Under the pieces are notes generated by a model. The model did not search any database, was not told the origin of the DNA, and was given only the letters and a program-made list of their open reading frames with translations. The translations under genes and the position numbers were made by a program. From Leadbetterella sp. (GTDB taxonomy: Bacteria; Bacteroidota; Bacteroidia; Cytophagales; Spirosomataceae), in the NCBI GenBank assembly GCA_019638185.1, contig JAHBUH010000013.1:44616-108615 (forward strand): a stretch of 64,000 nucleotides of DNA. Direction: 5' to 3'. How positions within the stretch are numbered: the first letter of the stretch is position 1; every line of letters starts with the position of its first letter. Below are positions 28,255-36,794 of the stretch, in pieces.

Positions 28255-30669
28255 ATGCTCTATCCCAAAAATATAGAAACCAAACTGGGTTTTGATAAAG
28301 TAAAAGAACTTCTGGAAGAAGAATGTGTGAGCTCACTGGGAAAATCCTTTGTGGGCAAAATGCGCTTTTCCCCGAAATTCGACCAGATCCGGAAAATGAT
28401 GGCCCAGTCGGCCGAATTCCGGCTGATCCTGGAAACCGAATCGGCTTTCCCCAATCAGCATTACATCGATGTTACTGATTACCTGAAAAAAGCGGCCATT
28501 CCCGGCGCCATTATCTACGAGGAAGAATTCTTTGACATCCGGCTGTCGCTGACCACCATCCAGCAGATCATCCACTTCTTTCATAACCGTCCGCCTGAAA
28601 AATTCCCGGAGCTGCTGACGCTGATGCAGGCGGCCGTTCCGCCGCATAATCCCAAAGGCTGGGAAAGCCTCCTCACCGAGATCACAGCGGTGATTGATGA
28701 ACGCGGAAAAGTGCGCGACAACGCCTCCAAAGAACTGTACGACATCCGCCGGAAGCTGGCCATAGAGCAGGCTAACGTTAAGCGGGCGCTGGACCGGATC
28801 TACCGCACCGCCAAAAACTCGGGCTGGATAGGCGAAGACATGACCCTGGCCGTACGAAACGGTCGCCTGGTGCTGCCCATACTGGCAGAGCATAAAAGAA
28901 AGCTCTCGGGTTTTGTGCATGACGAAACCTCCACCGGGAATATTGCCTACGTGGAGCCCGGCGAAGTGCTGGAGGCCAATAACGAGATCCGCGACCTGGA
29001 AATCCGGGAGAGAAGAGAGGTCCTTCGGATCCTGGAGCAGCTCACCACCCGCCTCCGCCCTGATCTTCCTGACCTGGAACGGGCCTACGTATTCCTGGGG
29101 CTGATGGACTTTATCCGGGCCAAAGCCCGCCTGGCCATCAAAACCGGCAGCACCTTTCCGCTGCTGGTGGAAGAAACGGTTATTGACTGGCAGAATGCCC
29201 GCCACCCCCTCCTGCTGCTGACCCATCAGAAACAAAACAAGCCGGTCGTCCCGCTGAATGTATCCCTGAACAGCGAAGAGCGCATACTGGTGGTATCCGG
29301 CCCCAATGCCGGCGGGAAATCGGTCATGCTGAAGACCATAGGCCTGGTGCAGTACATGGCCCAATGCGGCATGCTCATCCCCGTTTCTCCCGATTCCAAA
29401 GTGGGCCTCTTTAAAAACCTGTTTATTGATATCGGTGACGAACAGAGCATTGAAAATGACCTGAGCACCTACAGCTCCCACCTGACTAACATGCGGGAGT
29501 TTCTGCGGCATGCCGATCCCGAAACCCTCTTCCTGATCGATGAGTTCGGTACCGGTACTGAGCCCTCCCTGGGCGGCGCACTGGCAGAGTCTATCCTGGA
29601 GAGCTTTGCGGGTAAAAAGGCCTTCGGCGTGATCAATACGCACTATACGAACCTGAAGGTCTTTGCCGACAAAAACGAAGGCCTGCTGAACGGCGCCATG
29701 CGTTTTGATGCGGAAGAGCTGACGCCCATGTTCGAACTGGAAATGGGCAAACCCGGCAACTCGTTTGCGTTTGAAGTAGCCCAAAAGATGGGACTGCCCG
29801 CTCCTGTCATTAAAAATGCGCAAAGGAAGCTGGGGAAAAACCAGATCAACTTTGAAAAGCTGCTGAAAGAGCTGGATATCGAGAAAAAGGCCTTTGCCGA
29901 ACAGAATGCTTCCCTTCAGAAGCAGGTGGAAGAGCTGAAGCAGCGTTCCGAACAATACAACGCCCTGAAAAACTTCCTGGAGGCCGACCGCCAGCGGATT
30001 ATGGCCCAGGCCAAGGAAGATGCTAAGAAAATAGTGCGGGATGCCAATAAGACCATTGAAAACACCATCCGGCACATCAAAGAAAACAATGCTGAAAAAG
30101 AGGCCTCGCGGCTGGCACGGGAACAGGTAAAGGAATTTGAAGAAAAAGTACTTCAGCCGGAACCGCAGGTGGCAGCGCCCAAAGCTCCGCTTCAGAAAGC
30201 CGAAGGCCCCATTGAGCCGGGTGACTACGTGCGCATAAAAGGCCAGGAGGCCCTGGCTCAGGTGCTCAGCCTGAACGGCAAAGACGCCGAGATCCTGCTG
30301 GGTGAGCTGAAGTCCAACGTGCGCCTGAACCGCCTCGAAAAAATATCCCGGAAAGAATTCAAATCTTCCCAAAAGGAATCGGCCAAAAGCATGAAGGGCG
30401 TAGACCTGAACGAAAAGATGAGCGAGTTCAGCTTTAACCTGGACATCCGCGGCAAACGGGGCGAAGAAGCGCTGGTGGCCGTAGATAACCTGGTAGACGA
30501 TGCCATCCTGCTCGGCTACCCCCAGCTGAGGATCGTGCACGGTAAAGGCGACGGCATCCTGCGGAACCTGATCCGGAACCACATCAAACAGTACAAGCAA
30601 GTGGGTAAAATGCAGGATGAACACCCGGATCGCGGCGGCGCCGGAGTGACCCTCGTGGAAATGCGGTAG
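28255..30669 (+). CDS. mutS2: Endonuclease MutS2
   Basis: MutS2 homologue of 804 residues, starting at ATG 28255 (MLYPKNIETKLGFDKVKELL); an upstream TTG frame lacks family similarity. MutS2 proteins suppress recombination and, in Firmicutes, act on collided ribosomes. Order: clamp and core helices (about 150-270), ABC-type ATPase with Walker A GPNAGGKS (349-356) and Walker B LFLIDE (425-430), a long coiled coil (about 535-640), a KOW-like segment (IEPGDYVRIKGQEALAQVL), and a C-terminal Smr domain (FNLDIRGKRGEEAL and RIVHGKGDGILRNLI). There is no mismatch-recognition domain, as expected for MutS2. Confidence 0.95.
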   Translation: MLYPKNIETKLGFDKVKELLEEECVSSLGKSFVGKMRFSPKFDQIRKMMAQSAEFRLILETESAFPNQHYIDVTDYLKKAAIPGAIIYEEEFFDIRLSLTTIQQIIHFFHNRPPEKFPELLTLMQAAVPPHNPKGWESLLTEITAVIDERGKVRDNASKELYDIRRKLAIEQANVKRALDRIYRTAKNSGWIGEDMTLAVRNGRLVLPILAEHKRKLSGFVHDETSTGNIAYVEPGEVLEANNEIRDLEIRERREVLRILEQLTTRLRPDLPDLERAYVFLGLMDFIRAKARLAIKTGSTFPLLVEETVIDWQNARHPLLLLTHQKQNKPVVPLNVSLNSEERILVVSGPNAGGKSVMLKTIGLVQYMAQCGMLIPVSPDSKVGLFKNLFIDIGDEQSIENDLSTYSSHLTNMREFLRHADPETLFLIDEFGTGTEPSLGGALAESILESFAGKKAFGVINTHYTNLKVFADKNEGLLNGAMRFDAEELTPMFELEMGKPGNSFAFEVAQKMGLPAPVIKNAQRKLGKNQINFEKLLKELDIEKKAFAEQNASLQKQVEELKQRSEQYNALKNFLEADRQRIMAQAKEDAKKIVRDANKTIENTIRHIKENNAEKEASRLAREQVKEFEEKVLQPEPQVAAPKAPLQKAEGPIEPGDYVRIKGQEALAQVLSLNGKDAEILLGELKSNVRLNRLEKISRKEFKSSQKESAKSMKGVDLNEKMSEFSFNLDIRGKRGEEALVAVDNLVDDAILLGYPQLRIVHGKGDGILRNLIRNHIKQYKQVGKMQDEHPDRGGAGVTLVEMR

Positions 30670-30729
30670 ATACACCGGGCTATGGATGCGCATGGTCACG
30701 GGTCTAATCGTACGCTACCACCCGTACCC

Positions 30730-30759
30730 GCCGGCCTGCCGTGGATATGTACGGCCGGC
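30730..30759 (+). terminator. Hairpin after mutS2, possible terminator
   Basis: GCCGGCC (30730-30736) pairs with GGCCGGC (30753-30759). No T-run follows, so this is a weak call. The rest of the 243-bp gap to metF shows only the metF promoter. Confidence 0.3.
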
Positions 30760-30889
30760 CCTATGTCTCCCCGTGGAAAAATCATCTGATTTCCGGGTAT
30801 AATTCCCGCCTTTTCAGATAAATTAACCAAATTTCAACTCCCCTTGCACATAAATGGCCCGGTGTGCCTGCTTTTTCAGGAGAGCATTA

Positions 30890-30897
30890 TAATTTTG
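30890..30897 (+). promoter_or_regulatory. Promoter -7 box for metF
   Basis: TAATTTTG, 16 bp before the metF ATG. The short leader leaves no room for a riboswitch. Confidence 0.6.
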
Positions 30898-30913
30898 CGG
30901 CAAATCGTTCACC

Positions 30914-31873
30914 ATGGCCAAAGTAACCGAACATATCGCTAACAGCAAGGGGCAACCCCTGTTTTCCATTGAGATCATTCCGCCCGTAAAAGGCGGGAAG
31001 ATCGATGAACTCCTGCAGGACATCACGCCCCTGATGGAGCTGAAGCCGAAATTTGTAGACGTTACCTATCACCGCGAAGAATACCTGAGCCAGACCCGCG
31101 CAGACGGTACTGTGGTGGAAGTCAAAACCCGGAAACGGCCGGGAACCGTGGGCATCTGTGCCGCGCTCATGCATAAATTTGATACAGACCCCGTGCCACA
31201 CGTGCTGTGCGGTGGCTTTACCAAAGACGACACCGAAGACCTGCTCATTGACCTGAATTACCTGGGCATAGAAAACGTCATGGCCCTCCGCGGTGATCAC
31301 GCCAAACCCTTCACTACTTTTAAGCCTAAAAAAGGCGGCCACAGCTACGCTTCAGAGCTCATAGGCCAGATCCGGGAAATGAACGCCGGGAAATTTCTCC
31401 ATGAAACTTCCGAATACCTGAACCGCTCAGAATTCTGTATCGGTGCAGCCGCCTACCCGGAGAAACATTTTGAAGCCGACAGCGCCCGCCAGGACTTCGA
31501 AAACCTCAAACAAAAAGTAGCCGCCGGCGCCGACTACCTGGTCACCCAGATGTTTTTCGATAACCGGAAATACTTTGATTTTGTGGAAAAATGCCGGGCC
31601 CACGGCATCACCGTTCCCATCATTCCGGGCTTAAAAATCCTCTCTACCAAAAAGCAACTGGAAGTGCTGCCCAAAATATTCTACCTTGATATCCCCTCGG
31701 AATTTGCCACTGCCATCCGGAACTGTAAAGACGATAAAGAGGCCCGCAGGATCGGGATCGAATGGTGCATTCAGCAATGCCGCGAACTGAAGGCCTTCGG
31801 TGTACCCGCCCTGCATTTTTACACCATGAGCAAGTCTACCACCACCCTGGCCGTGGCCCGGGAAGTGTTTTAA
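30914..31873 (+). CDS. metF: 5,10-methylenetetrahydrofolate reductase MetF
   Basis: FAD enzyme of 319 residues that reduces methylene-THF to methyl-THF for methionine synthesis. Typical blocks are PLFSIEIIPPVKGGK at the N-terminus, FVDVTYHREEYL (residues about 48-59, matching the conserved D-V-T segment), LGIENVMALRGDHAK near residues 117-131, FCIGAAAYPEKH and YLVTQMFFDNRKYFDFV, and a C-terminal helix ending LHFYTMSKSTTTLAV. It is a single TIM barrel of normal bacterial length with no regulatory domain. No other methionine gene is adjacent. Confidence 0.95.
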   Translation: MAKVTEHIANSKGQPLFSIEIIPPVKGGKIDELLQDITPLMELKPKFVDVTYHREEYLSQTRADGTVVEVKTRKRPGTVGICAALMHKFDTDPVPHVLCGGFTKDDTEDLLIDLNYLGIENVMALRGDHAKPFTTFKPKKGGHSYASELIGQIREMNAGKFLHETSEYLNRSEFCIGAAAYPEKHFEADSARQDFENLKQKVAAGADYLVTQMFFDNRKYFDFVEKCRAHGITVPIIPGLKILSTKKQLEVLPKIFYLDIPSEFATAIRNCKDDKEARRIGIEWCIQQCRELKAFGVPALHFYTMSKSTTTLAVAREVF

Positions 31874-31901
31874 AAGCAGGCATATTTTTTCCTTTTAAAT
31901 C

Positions 31902-31993
31902 ATATCATTTACTATCAATAAACAATATCATTCATTACAAATGAACGATATCTTTTATTACTAATGAATGATATTATTCATTACTAATGAATA
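31902..31993 (+). repeat. Four tandem 23-bp palindromic repeats before the AAA/DUF4143 gene
   Basis: Units begin at 31902, 31925, 31948 and 31971, with exact 23-bp spacing. The common pattern is ATATC, TTCATT, 3 bp, AATGAA, with each unit's closing GATAT shared with the next unit, so each forms a 27-bp overlapping palindrome. The first and last units are less perfect. The array ends 6 bp before the TATCTTTG promoter box. Confidence 0.85.
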
Positions 31994-31999
31994 AATCCA

Positions 32000-32007
32000 T
32001 ATCTTTG
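32000..32007 (+). promoter_or_regulatory. Promoter -7 box for the AAA/DUF4143 gene
   Basis: TATCTTTG, 19 bp before the ATG. The -33 position lies inside the repeat array and has no TTTG. Confidence 0.55.
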
Positions 32008-32026
32008 CAGGTATTATTCTTTTAAT

Positions 32027-33235
32027 ATGCTGTTAGATAGCCAGATAAGTGAAGTAGCCGAGCGCCAGAAAAAAACTTTTCTGGGCAGGAATACCGGTGT
32101 ATCACGGGAAAAACGCCGGGAAATAACGCTTTATGAAAACTTTGTAACGGTCATAACCGGAGTCAGAAGAGGGGGAAAGAGCACATTGATGCTCCAGTTA
32201 CTGGAAGATAACCCCGGGGGTGTATTTTTCCTGAACTTTGAAGATCCCCGCCTGGCCGGCTTTGATACCGATGATTTTTCGAGGCTGGATATGGTGATCG
32301 AAAAAACAGACGCCCGCATCCTGTTTTTTGATGAAATACAGATGCTGACAAACTGGGAGCTGTATGTCCGCCAAAAACTGGACGAAGGCTTCCGCATAGT
32401 GGTCACTGGCTCTAACGCCACCCTTTTAAGCCGGGAACTGGGCACCAAGCTCACCGGCAGGAACCTCCCGTATGAGCTTTTCCCGTTTTCCTACCGGGAA
32501 TTCCTGGCCTACGCATCGTACAAAAACTCGGATAACAGCGCCTGGGAATACCTGGAAAACGGCGGCTTCCCGGAATACCTTAAAACCGGGAACGGGGCCG
32601 TGCTTAACCGGCTCCTGGAAGACATCCTCATGAAGGATATCGCCGTACGGTACGGGCTTAGGGATGTAAATTCATTGCGCCAGCTGGCGGTGTACCTCCT
32701 TTCCAATATCGGTAAACCGGTATCCGCCACCGGCATGAAAAACCTCTTTGACATCCGCTCCCCGGCCACCATCCTGGAATATTTTTCTTACCTGGAAAAC
32801 ACCTACGTGGTCCAGTTTCTGCCTAAATTCAGCTATTCCTTAAAAGTGCAGATACGAAACCCCCGGAAAGTCTATGCCATAGATATGGGCCTGTTTACCC
32901 ATAACTCCATCGTTTTCACCGATGAAGCCGGCAGGCGCCTGGAAAACACCGTTTACCTGCATATCCGGAGAAAATACACCGAACTCTACTACTTCCAGGA
33001 TCAAAGGGAATGTGATTTCATTGCCATCCACAAAGGCCGCCCGGCAGAGATCCTCCAGGTATGTTACGAACTCACAGACCTCAATAAAACCCGGGAATTT
33101 ACCGGCTTAAAAGAAGCCCTGGACTTCTTTAAAGAAGAAAAAGGCCGTATCATTACCTTTAACCAGAAGGATACTTTTAAGTTTCACGGGAAGGTGATCG
33201 AGGTGGTGCCGCTGACAGAGTTTTTGCTGGAATAG
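32027..33235 (+). CDS. AAA ATPase with DUF4143 nuclease-like domain
   Basis: Protein of 402 residues. The N-terminal AAA_14 ATPase domain has Walker A GVRRGGKS (45-52), Walker B ILFFDEIQ (99-104) and sensor VVTGSNATLLS. The C-terminal DUF4143 part has a degenerate PD-(D/E)xK-like core (ECDFIAIHKGRPAEILQVCYEL is the block; key residues Asp, Glu, Gln). Such proteins are widespread in anaerobes and Bacteroidota in many copies; a role in defence or regulation has been suggested but not shown. Its promoter holds four tandem palindromes. The gene stands alone between metF and a two-component system. Confidence 0.9.
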   Translation: MLLDSQISEVAERQKKTFLGRNTGVSREKRREITLYENFVTVITGVRRGGKSTLMLQLLEDNPGGVFFLNFEDPRLAGFDTDDFSRLDMVIEKTDARILFFDEIQMLTNWELYVRQKLDEGFRIVVTGSNATLLSRELGTKLTGRNLPYELFPFSYREFLAYASYKNSDNSAWEYLENGGFPEYLKTGNGAVLNRLLEDILMKDIAVRYGLRDVNSLRQLAVYLLSNIGKPVSATGMKNLFDIRSPATILEYFSYLENTYVVQFLPKFSYSLKVQIRNPRKVYAIDMGLFTHNSIVFTDEAGRRLENTVYLHIRRKYTELYYFQDQRECDFIAIHKGRPAEILQVCYELTDLNKTREFTGLKEALDFFKEEKGRIITFNQKDTFKFHGKVIEVVPLTEFLLE

Positions 33236-33236
33236 T

Positions 33237-33911
33237 TTAGCGAATCAGCTGCAACAGGTTTCTCCTGTAGCTTTCACTTAACGGCAGCTCTGTTCCTTTG
33301 ACAATAACCGAACTCTTCTTAACCTGTTCAATGAAGCTTAGGTTCACAATATAAGACCGGTGAATCCGGCAAAATTTTGAAGACGGGAGAATATCTTCCA
33401 GGTATTTCATGGTCATATAACTGATGTGATTACCGCCCCCGCTTTTTACCAATACATAGTCTTTTATGGATTGAATGTAATACAAATCCTCATGGTTTAC
33501 TTTAACCAGGTCACGGGAAACCTTAAAATACGTATAATCAGGATCAGCGGGTGCTTCCCGGTTCTCTCTCCGTAACACCCTGTCGATACTCTTTTTGAAC
33601 CGGTCATAAGTAACCGGTTTTAAGAGATAATCTGCCACTTCGAGGTTAAATCCTTCTACTGCATATTCACTGTAAGCAGAGATCAGAATAGTAGCAGGCG
33701 GGTTCTTTAAGGACTTCAACAAATCCAGTCCCGAAATTCCCGGCATCCGGATATCTAAGAACATCAGGTCTACGATCCGGTCATTCAACCCCTGAAACGT
33801 TTCCATCGCATTTGTAAAAGTGCCCACCAGCTCCAGGCTTTCGTGCTGTTTCACATAACGCGTCAGGAGGTTCAAAGCCAACGGTTCATCATCTGCAATT
33901 ATACATTTCAT
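33237..33911 (-). CDS. LytTR-type response regulator
   Basis: Response regulator of 224 residues. The receiver domain has acidic pair Asp7-Asp8, phosphoacceptor Asp53 (FLDIRMP) and switch lysine in LLKPVTYDRF. The C-terminal LytTR DNA-binding domain contains YYIQSIKDYVLVKS and FCRIHRSYIVNLSFIEQV. Its ATG overlaps the stop of the sensor kinase gene by four bases (ATGA), so the pair is co-translated. Targets cannot be read; a divergent thioredoxin-like gene lies beyond the kinase. Confidence 0.93.
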   Translation of the reverse strand: MKCIIADDEPLALNLLTRYVKQHESLELVGTFTNAMETFQGLNDRIVDLMFLDIRMPGISGLDLLKSLKNPPATILISAYSEYAVEGFNLEVADYLLKPVTYDRFKKSIDRVLRRENREAPADPDYTYFKVSRDLVKVNHEDLYYIQSIKDYVLVKSGGGNHISYMTMKYLEDILPSSKFCRIHRSYIVNLSFIEQVKKSSVIVKGTELPLSESYRRNLLQLIR

Positions 33912-34969
33912 CTTGCCGAATTTATCATAATCTGCACCTCATATATCCGGTCTTCCCGCACTTCCATGGCATAGTTATCCCTGAAAAGAAGATCCAGCCT
34001 TTTCCGGGCGGTTACAAGACCAATTCCCTGTTCTTTCACGATCTCTTCTTTCAGCGAAACACTGTTTTTTATCTCAAAGATCAACTGATCCTCTGTTTTA
34101 CAAAAAACAACGGCTACAAAGCCGCCCCCCGTGGCATCTTCCAGGCCATGTTTAAACGCATTCTCAATATACGGTAGAAACAAAAGCGGTGCGATCTTAT
34201 CGGCCGGCTGAATGCCCTGCACATCAAAGCTGATTTCAAACTTCTCACCATAACGAATCTTTTCCAATGCCACATACTCCCGCATAATATCTGTTTCCTT
34301 TTGAAGGTGCACCCACTCCTTATCCGACTCATAAAGCATATAACGCATAAGCCTTGAAAGCCCTGAAACCATTTCAGGGGTTCTGTCGGAGTTCTCTATA
34401 GCCAAAGCATAAATATTATTAAGGGTATTAAAGAAAAAATGAGGATTCAGGCGACTTTTCAGATATTTCAATTCCGTTAATAACTGCTGTTCCTTCAGGG
34501 TTTTTATGGTCCTGGCCTGTTCCAATGCCCTGACCAGGTAGGCCAGCCCCGTAATAGCCAGAAAATCGTGTGACAGTTTGTAGCTGATGATCGTTCTGGC
34601 CGTAAGTTCGTGGTACTTTAGTGTGTGTTTCTTCAGGTAAGCCGGGAAAAAATCAAAGCGGATAATACTCCATTCCATCACATATTTATCATAATAATTG
34701 CTCAGAATAATCAGCAGGGGGAGGCTTAGAAATACCAGCAGGTGCCGGTTACTCAATACCAGCTTTTTGATAACAAACCAATAGAATACCGCACATATAA
34801 TAAATTTAAACCCCATCCATATCAGCAGCATATCTAATTCCTGGTAAAAAGAAACCGGGCTTGTTCCATCATATATCTGATACTCTACATGAGACAATAG
34901 GGCTAACCCAAAAGTGATAAACAAAAGAGCGCCTGATTCAATAAAGAAATACCTGTTTTTCCCATACAT
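33908..34969 (-). CDS. LytS-like sensor histidine kinase
   Basis: Membrane sensor kinase of about 353 residues, starting at ATG 34969 (MYGKNRYFFIESGALLF). The frame extends 43 codons upstream to a TTG, but that part is charged and unlike a signal anchor. Four membrane helices occupy the first 150 residues with no large periplasmic domain, so it may sense something in the membrane. The His_kinase block SRLNPHFFFNTLNNIYALA carries His177. The ATP-binding part has PLLFLPYIENAFKHG (N-box) and GIGLVTARKRLDLLF (G-box). It forms a pair with the LytTR regulator. Confidence 0.92.
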   Translation of the reverse strand: MYGKNRYFFIESGALLFITFGLALLSHVEYQIYDGTSPVSFYQELDMLLIWMGFKFIICAVFYWFVIKKLVLSNRHLLVFLSLPLLIILSNYYDKYVMEWSIIRFDFFPAYLKKHTLKYHELTARTIISYKLSHDFLAITGLAYLVRALEQARTIKTLKEQQLLTELKYLKSRLNPHFFFNTLNNIYALAIENSDRTPEMVSGLSRLMRYMLYESDKEWVHLQKETDIMREYVALEKIRYGEKFEISFDVQGIQPADKIAPLLFLPYIENAFKHGLEDATGGGFVAVVFCKTEDQLIFEIKNSVSLKEEIVKEQGIGLVTARKRLDLLFRDNYAMEVREDRIYEVQIMINSAR

Positions 34970-35105
34970 AATGATAAAGTTACAGCCTCTACCGGATTTT
35001 GATTCTTTCTTTCGATAAGTAGCCCCGTTTTTTCGACCAGGCGGATAGTGTCTAAAAAAAATCATTGCCAGTCTAAAATTCCCGACAGGACACCTCAACC
35101 CTTTT

Positions 35106-35113
35106 TAGCTTTG
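35106..35113 (+). promoter_or_regulatory. Promoter -7 box for the thioredoxin-like gene
   Basis: TAGCTTTG, 20 bp before the ATG at 35134. Confidence 0.55.
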
Positions 35114-35133
35114 GAGCATAAAACATCAAATAT

Positions 35134-36294
35134 ATGCGAACTACCCTTCTCCTCCTGTGCCTGGCCACCTTTACGTTCAAAAGTCAGGCACAAAACTCAG
35201 CAGCCCAGGTCTTAGAAAACTTCAATGCTGCGGTTCAAAAAATTAAACATATCGAATACACCGGGATTCTCGAGATCAATAACCCTGGAGATGATTATTT
35301 TCATAAGGATACCACTTTATTGTATGTCGAATTCGACAAATCCTACCCGGCAGATCTTTACAGATACATCCGTACTGCAAAAACCTACAAAAGGATATAC
35401 ACCACACAGGAAGATATTATACTGAATACCTCGGACAAAGACTATGAGGCTAAAAGAAGTGACCTGTCTGATGCAGGTATCTATCACTCCATTCTGACTC
35501 TCCGGGTAGCGCTCCCACAACTCCTCAACACTGAACAACTGGAGAAAACAGTCAGTGACACCGTCATCAATAACCGGGTGTTTGTACTGCTAAAGGTCAA
35601 ATTGCCGGAAGGAAAGATTATTGATTTTCCCACCGGGATAAATCAACTATCCCTCAAAACCATTGTCTCCTTACATACTTTCGTATTAGACCCTGACACC
35701 TGGTTACCCTGGCTTCTGATCTACGAAAACAGTCACAACAAAGGGTACTCGGTTAAAAACTATTTCCTGGATATCAACCTGAATCCCTCAGCCCCATCAC
35801 CCACCACCTGGACACTTGCCGGCTACCCGGATTTTAAAAAGAAAAGCGATCCCGAACTTAATCCCTTCATCAAAGTCGGAGAAGCATTTCCTGATTGGGA
35901 ATTACCTGTTTTCCAACCCGGCAAAACACCACAAACTCTTTCATCAAGCCATACAAAGGGGAAATTTACCCTCATTGAGTTTTGGGTTAAAAACTGCGGC
36001 CCCTGCCAGGAAGCCTTCAAGGATATGAAGCAGCTTTCTCAGAAATACCAATCAATTAACATACTAAGCATCAATATGGAAGACAAGGATACTGAAAAGG
36101 ATCTTGACTTTATTTACCGGCGGGAACAACCCCTGTACCCAATACTTTATCGCGGATCCGGCCTGGCAAAAGCCATCGGGGTCAACTCTTACCCCAGGGG
36201 CATTCTTCTCGATGAAACCGGGAAAGTAATATTTACCATCATAGGATTCAACTTTGAAAAAGTAGATACCTTTCTGAAGACGTATTTACCCTAA
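35134..36294 (+). CDS. TlpA-like periplasmic thioredoxin-fold protein
   Basis: Secreted protein of 386 residues. The signal peptide ends KSQAQ. Residues about 20-230 form an uncharacterised domain resembling the beta-rich N-terminal parts found in Bacteroidota TlpA proteins. Residues about 245-386 are a thioredoxin fold with active site CGPC (Cys288 and Cys291) and cis-Pro in SYPRGILLD. It probably reduces or forms disulfides in periplasmic partners. It is divergent from the LytS kinase, so the two-component system may control it. Confidence 0.9.
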   Translation: MRTTLLLLCLATFTFKSQAQNSAAQVLENFNAAVQKIKHIEYTGILEINNPGDDYFHKDTTLLYVEFDKSYPADLYRYIRTAKTYKRIYTTQEDIILNTSDKDYEAKRSDLSDAGIYHSILTLRVALPQLLNTEQLEKTVSDTVINNRVFVLLKVKLPEGKIIDFPTGINQLSLKTIVSLHTFVLDPDTWLPWLLIYENSHNKGYSVKNYFLDINLNPSAPSPTTWTLAGYPDFKKKSDPELNPFIKVGEAFPDWELPVFQPGKTPQTLSSSHTKGKFTLIEFWVKNCGPCQEAFKDMKQLSQKYQSINILSINMEDKDTEKDLDFIYRREQPLYPILYRGSGLAKAIGVNSYPRGILLDETGKVIFTIIGFNFEKVDTFLKTYLP

Positions 36295-36302
36295 AAAATA
36301 GC

Positions 36303-36337
36303 AAAAGGGCGCCCGAATCCACTTCAGGCGCCCTTTA
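36303..36337. terminator. Bidirectional terminator
   Basis: AAAGGGCGCC (36304-36313) pairs with GGCGCCCTTT (36327-36336). It lies between the convergent thioredoxin-like and FKBP genes. Confidence 0.88.
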
Positions 36338-36353
36338 CTTTCAGAACTGTTTT

Positions 36354-36773
36354 TTAATTCACCGCTACCAGCTCCAGCTCAAAATTAAGCTCCTGGCCGG
36401 CCAGGGGATGGTTAGCATCCAGGCGCACATACGCGTCGGTTACTTCGCGGATAATCACCGGAACGGCTCTTTGTCCGTCATGCATGTTCAGGGTTTCGCC
36501 TACTACCAGCGGAATATCGGCGGGAATATCGGCCCGGTCAAAATTAAAGATCATTTCTTCACTGGCAGGACCGTAAGCGTCCTCTACCCCGATGTGGATA
36601 GACTTCTTTTCGCCTACCTGCATGCCCTGTACGCCTTCATCAAACCCTTTGATCACCATGCCACTGCCTACTTCAAACTCCAGGGGTTCACGACCTTCGG
36701 ACGAGTCAAAAAGTGTACCGTCATTCAGCGTTCCTTTGTAGTGGATGGCCACTTTATCTCCTGATTTTACCAT
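36354..36773 (-). CDS. FKBP-type peptidyl-prolyl isomerase, SlyD-like
   Basis: Cytoplasmic prolyl isomerase and chaperone of 139 residues. It has the FKBP start VAIHYKGTLNDGTLFDSS, then PLEFEVGSGMVIKGFDEGVQ and GEKKSIHIGVEDAYG. An IF (insert-in-flap) chaperone domain replaces the flap at about residues 70-120, followed by the last strand ANHPLAGQELNFELEL, which is typical of SlyD. The metal-binding His-rich tail of E. coli SlyD is absent. It is 21 bp downstream of proS on the same strand, probably co-transcribed. Confidence 0.92.
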   Translation of the reverse strand: MVKSGDKVAIHYKGTLNDGTLFDSSEGREPLEFEVGSGMVIKGFDEGVQGMQVGEKKSIHIGVEDAYGPASEEMIFNFDRADIPADIPLVVGETLNMHDGQRAVPVIIREVTDAYVRLDANHPLAGQELNFELELVAVN

Positions 36774-36794
36774 TTTATTCGATTTTAAATTGAT

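Noticed and set aside
28333-30699. A 788-codon open frame on the minus strand opposite mutS2
   Set aside because: It is antisense to a complete MutS2 with all motifs. Its translation is rich in Phe, Gly, Gln and His in the pattern expected from reading a GC-biased gene backwards.
30670-30913. SAM-type riboswitch before metF
   Set aside because: The promoter box lies only 16 bp before the ATG, leaving no room for an aptamer in the leader.
31902-31993. CRISPR array
   Set aside because: The four units are contiguous palindromes with no spacers and no cas genes nearby.
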